Below, in pieces: positions 59,940-64,000 of a stretch of 64,000 bases of DNA. This DNA is from Silurus meridionalis (taxonomy: Eukaryota > Chordata > Actinopteri > Siluriformes > Siluridae), in the NCBI RefSeq assembly GCF_014805685.1, contig NC_060896.1:10504889-10568888 (forward strand), in the 5' to 3' direction. The position numbers and the translations under genes are program-made. Below the pieces are notes generated by a model, which was given only the letters and a program-made list of their open reading frames with translations, had not been told where the DNA came from and did not search any database. Within the stretch, counting starts at the first letter, position 1, and each line of letters opens with the position of its first letter.

Positions 59940-62900
59940 TAATTAAAGGACTTTAATCCATAATCATGATTTGTTATAGTTTTATGAACAATAATCAGTT
60001 TAGACTAACATTTATTATAGTTTAAACTAATATTATAATATTTAATAAGAATAAAATTAATTAAATATTAATATTTATCATTCCAGGCCTTTTGTTATGA
60101 TCACGTTTTTTGTCAACTAGATGACTTGAACAAACTTTCTGCATTTTTGTTTATGTTTAGCACTGGAAACAGACACAATGTGATGGACTTACTACCTAAA
60201 GGCAGCTAGCAGATGGTCAATTTAGCCTTTTTTCACATCTGGCCATGGTTCTGTACTGTCCGGATTTAGAATTGCCTGAATTATGTTACAGGAAATGAGA
60301 GCAGCACCACACCAAGTGGGATGTGCACTGTCTTGTCTTTAAAGGCCAAATGTGCTCTCTTAAGTAATTAAATTATCTATAAAGCCATTTTTTCTTTATA
60401 TAAATCTGTCTAGAACTAATATTTTAAGCACTATTTGGATTTGGACAAGTACAATACACATAGACAAGTAAGTGATGTAATTATCTATGGGCTTTTATAC
60501 CCATCTGACTCTGTTGTGTAAGTAAAATGGATGGATGTGCAAATGTATGGAAAAAGTATGTATTTTACCTGCTTTCAAATCACCAGTTGAAATAACACTA
60601 ATCTTTACATTCTCAAGATTGTATAATATCATGAGATATTTATGATTATTTTTTTTTTGTCTTCATTATGAAAACATACAGTACCAGTAAAGAGTCTTAA
60701 ATACTTCTGCCAAAACCAAAATAAAACCATTTACTACATTGGGGTCCAAATATCCATCACCACAGTAAAAGATTTTATGTAAAACTGATTGAATTGAAAA
60801 TTCAGTCAACTTGCATGTCCTCATCTAAGATTTAAACATGCACATTCATCCCATTTCAGGAAATCTAGTGCTCAAGCTTCACCCTTCATTATGAACACAA
60901 AAAAATGTCAGTTTCAATATCCAGCAAACCACTGCGCTATTTTCCTGTAATTACTTGTAATTACTTGTCTTTTGTTGTCATGGTTTTAGAAAGTTATTAA
61001 ATAAAATCTTTATGCACTTTATTCTTCAATTAATGAAACTAGAACACGCTTGCACAAAAAACAGCATTAAAATGTAGCCTTTAAGGTTATGATGAGGTTT
61101 AAAATTCTTTGTCTGTGTGCTTTTTTAACACTTTTTATTGTTTGGTATCTGCATATTATATTTTAAAAGAAATGTTTATTATATCATATTATTATAGTTT
61201 TATCACAATAAAAGCCTGTGGATTATTTCAAATGGCAGTATTTTACAGTCAGGAAATAATTCCATGCTTGTGTCAATTTTTGTATTTCCACAATTCTGTA
61301 GATTAGCAATTCACACTGACTCATATGAGATGAATCATCATCTATCACCAAAACACCATACCTAGCTATTTCACACCACAGAAAGATACCATATGAAATA
61401 AAATCTATTGTGTTGCCCTAGCAGCCTGCACTGCATTACCGATTGTTACTACTGTATATAACATATTCATACAACAGGGTTTTAAGCAGGCAGCACATTA
61501 CATTCACAGTACATTACTTTATATCAAACATGCCCTGGAAATGTGGCATGTATCTTGGATTGGTTCCATTTGAATGAAATGATGAGCCCTTAATAAAAAT
61601 TATTTATATTGCAAAAAGGCAGTCAAGCGCTACTATTTTTCAAGGCTACTTCCTGCAAAGTGTCCTATTAAGCAATATAATGCATCACTATGCATAAAAT
61701 GATTATGATTATCACTGTTTTTTTGGATGAGTAACAGCTCTGTACTTGGTTTTGTTTTGTAAAAAAGAAGTCGCTCTCAACTCGTTTTAATAGTCTCTTA
61801 TTTCTGATTTTATGATGCATTTATTTGTTGTAATCTAGAATACCAGCAATGTTTATAAACAGTTAACCAGAGTAAACCCGTAATATGGAAAAAAACTGAT
61901 TATGTTGTTTAAGGCTATAATTGTCCTGAAATGTGTCTGTACTATGCACAGATAGGCACCATGTTTATATTATTCAGAAAACACATAATTAGGCAGATAT
62001 ACATTCAGGCACATATTAATTTTGTTTAGGCCGAATAGGTAAAGAGGATATAAAATTAAAGCTAAAGGCAAACACTTCTAGTCTAGATCCCAAACCAATG
62101 GCACTAAACACTAGTTCACTTGTTCCCTGTTAACCAGCTCAATCTTTTTGAACTGCCCCAGTACTGACAATGATTCTGTCTGCTAACTAACTGTAGGATT
62201 TGCTTACACTTACATTCAGCTGCCTCTTTCATTTCTTCAAGACTAAATGCCCAATACATTTGCATAAACATGTTGGTTGACTAGGATGAAAACACTTAAT
62301 CACCTAACCAATTTGAAAGAAAACAGGGAAAATTTGTGACCCTAAATTTTCACAGAACAAGACATTTGCACTGATTTAAACACCCACCTTTGCTCATACA
62401 AGCAACAGTCCACATTCATTAACAGTCCTTGCTTTATCTCCACACATCAATAATATACAAGCTTGGTTACTTTTTTCTGGTAATTCGGCTTTTCCTCTAA
62501 ACAAATTTTTTTTTTAATCTGAGCACATTGCTGAAGTCCCTCATATAGTGCTGTTCTGCATGATCAAAGCATCAGATCAGTAAGCCAACGGTAGCGCAGA
62601 CGTTTTTGATGAAAATGGATCAGGGACCTGTGGCAGATCAGTGGCCCATGAAACATGCTGGGACTGCAGATTTGAGAGTTTCACATCATATTCCTCTTCT
62701 CATCATATTCACCATCCTTAGCAATGCTCTTAACATACATTAAATTGAACAGCATGTATTCTTTTTATAGAAACACATTCACAGTCAATCAACACAAATA
62801 AGTAAATTAATAAGCAAACAAACAAATAAGGATGTTTAATTCTGTTTAATTTTCTGTGGATTTTATGTTTGAACACTTCAATTAACAAAAGCAAAGACTG

Positions 62901-63000
62901 TGTCTGTTGATCACCTTGCCTTGCCAATTCAACTTTTTTTGCTTCTTGTTTTTAATCTCTCTCCTCCATTGTACCATCAGAAAAGTGCATGAATTAGTGA
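59940..63000. other. AT-rich DNA, no gene recognised
   Basis: About 3 kb with no recognised gene or element. Confidence 0.4.
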
Positions 63001-63060
63001 CTGAATAGATTGAATTGGATTAGCATTTATATGAAAGTGTTTTTTTGCCGAGACTGGCAG

Positions 63061-63135
63061 AAGGAGACACTCTCTCTTGGAAAGCTCACTGTGGTGCCCT
63101 CAGATCAGGAAGAAGCTAGGCAGCTTGGCAACCTA
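63061..63135 (+). other. Candidate host exon, 75 bp (unverified)
   Basis: A 75-bp open block of 25 codons (start KETLSLGKLTVV, end ARQLGNL) is preceded by a T-rich tract and CAG, and followed by GTAAGA, a good donor site. It is about 52 percent GC (39 of 75 bases counted) in an AT-rich setting. Its length is a multiple of three. No homologous protein is recognised; chance is a real possibility. Confidence 0.25.
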
Positions 63136-63139
63136 GTAA

Positions 63140-64000
63140 GAAAACTTGTACCTCTATTACCTGCTCCAAAACAGTTAAACAGGAAAGATTAGTTTTCACT
63201 ATTATGAGAATATCTTTACTTTCTTGAAATAAAGTGGTGAACACAATAGAGTGGTATTATTTAGCTACAAGAAAAAGATAAAAGAAGATTAGATTCCAAA
63301 CAGATTTCAAGAGAAACTGAAAATCTCTTTTCTTTCTGTCTGTAAGAAGAACAAAAGATCTTAATCATTTTATGATTTGAGCTGATAAAACACTGCATTA
63401 GGCCAAAGACGTTGTGCCAGACAGGTTGGAAGGAGTAGGCAGCAGACTTGACTGTTTATTACAGGAAGCACTCAAGCATACTGTACATTCAAAGGGACAT
63501 TTACTATGACAGAGTGTTTTTGAATGGCAGCAATGGATTAGAAATCAAAGTGCCCTGGGAGAAAGCTCTCATTTTAGAAGCTTTTAAAATTTAGAAATAA
63601 GGTCTTTTTGTAAACATCAAAAATGTATTGAAGTATGCACAGTTCAGAAATAGAAGTCACAGCCTTCCAGTCATCCCATCAGAGCATGAACACTGAGTAA
63701 TCAATGAATTATTCATACATAATGTATATATTTTTCACTTAAATACAATGAAATGAAGAACCAGTATCAGAGATAGTGTTATTTCATGCCAAATCACTTG
63801 TAAATTAACTGATCTATTTTATCCTTAGATCAGACAGGCTTACTTTTCAAATAGTGTTTTTTAAAAAGCATTTTAGCTGTCGATTTCAGAATGTTTTTTA
63901 CTACAATACTTTTATGAAAAGCTATGTAATGTTATGCAAGTGGTGACTAGTGCAACATATTACCACCATATGTTTATCCCATTTATGTCTGTCAAAAATT
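63140..64000. other. AT-rich DNA, no gene recognised
   Basis: Nothing recognised beyond the candidate exon. Confidence 0.4.

Overview
The window looks like non-coding (intergenic or intronic) DNA from a teleost fish. It is AT-rich. It is dense in CA, GATA, GACA and AT microsatellites, and most of what can be recognised is decayed fish transposons: Tc1/mariner, hAT, DIRS, RTE-like and L2/CR1-like LINEs, gypsy-type solo LTRs and tRNA-derived SINEs. The SINE and dispersed-repeat flavour suits an otophysan, perhaps a catfish. That placement is inference from remembered repeat types, not from a search. I find no convincing host protein gene, rRNA, tRNA gene or CRISPR array. The only host-exon candidate is a 75-bp block near 63.06-63.14 kb.

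Layout. 1.2-3.1 kb: an internally deleted Tc1 relic split by a solo LTR, with a second solo LTR beside it. 5-7 kb: CA/TG microsatellites. 8.45-13.37 kb: a DIRS-type tyrosine-recombinase retrotransposon relic with inverted terminal repeats. Its RT reads forward and its RNase H reads backward. A LINE fragment lies inside it, and a 1.59-kb Tc1 element lies inside the LINE. 13.5-14.95 kb: an LTR-like block with internal duplications. 15.7 and 21.2 kb: two strong hairpins. 17.3-19.2 kb: a 5'-truncated RTE-like LINE abutting a SINE. 22.3-31.1 kb: a SINE, Tc1 pieces and three more RTE-like fragments, two of them with 5' ends but no 3' ends. 31.84-32.93 kb: a hAT element with a perfect 8-bp target duplication. 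35.0-35.6 and 51.9-52.6 kb: L2/Rex1-like LINE fragments. 36.6 kb: a Tigger-like relic. 40.0 kb: a SINE. 42.4-42.9 kb: a TA-flanked MITE. 45.5 and 49.5 kb: large GATA/GACA arrays. 46.69 kb: a tiny 71-bp retroposed RTE derivative with a perfect 12-bp target duplication. 56.7 and 59.6 kb: more Tc1 fragments. The rest is unassigned AT-rich DNA.

Nothing here forms an operon or pathway. The information in the window is its layered insertion history. The most unusual items are the nested DIRS/LINE/Tc1 stack with its strand switch, the 71-bp RTE 5'-3' fusion, and the 73-nt hairpin at 21.15 kb.
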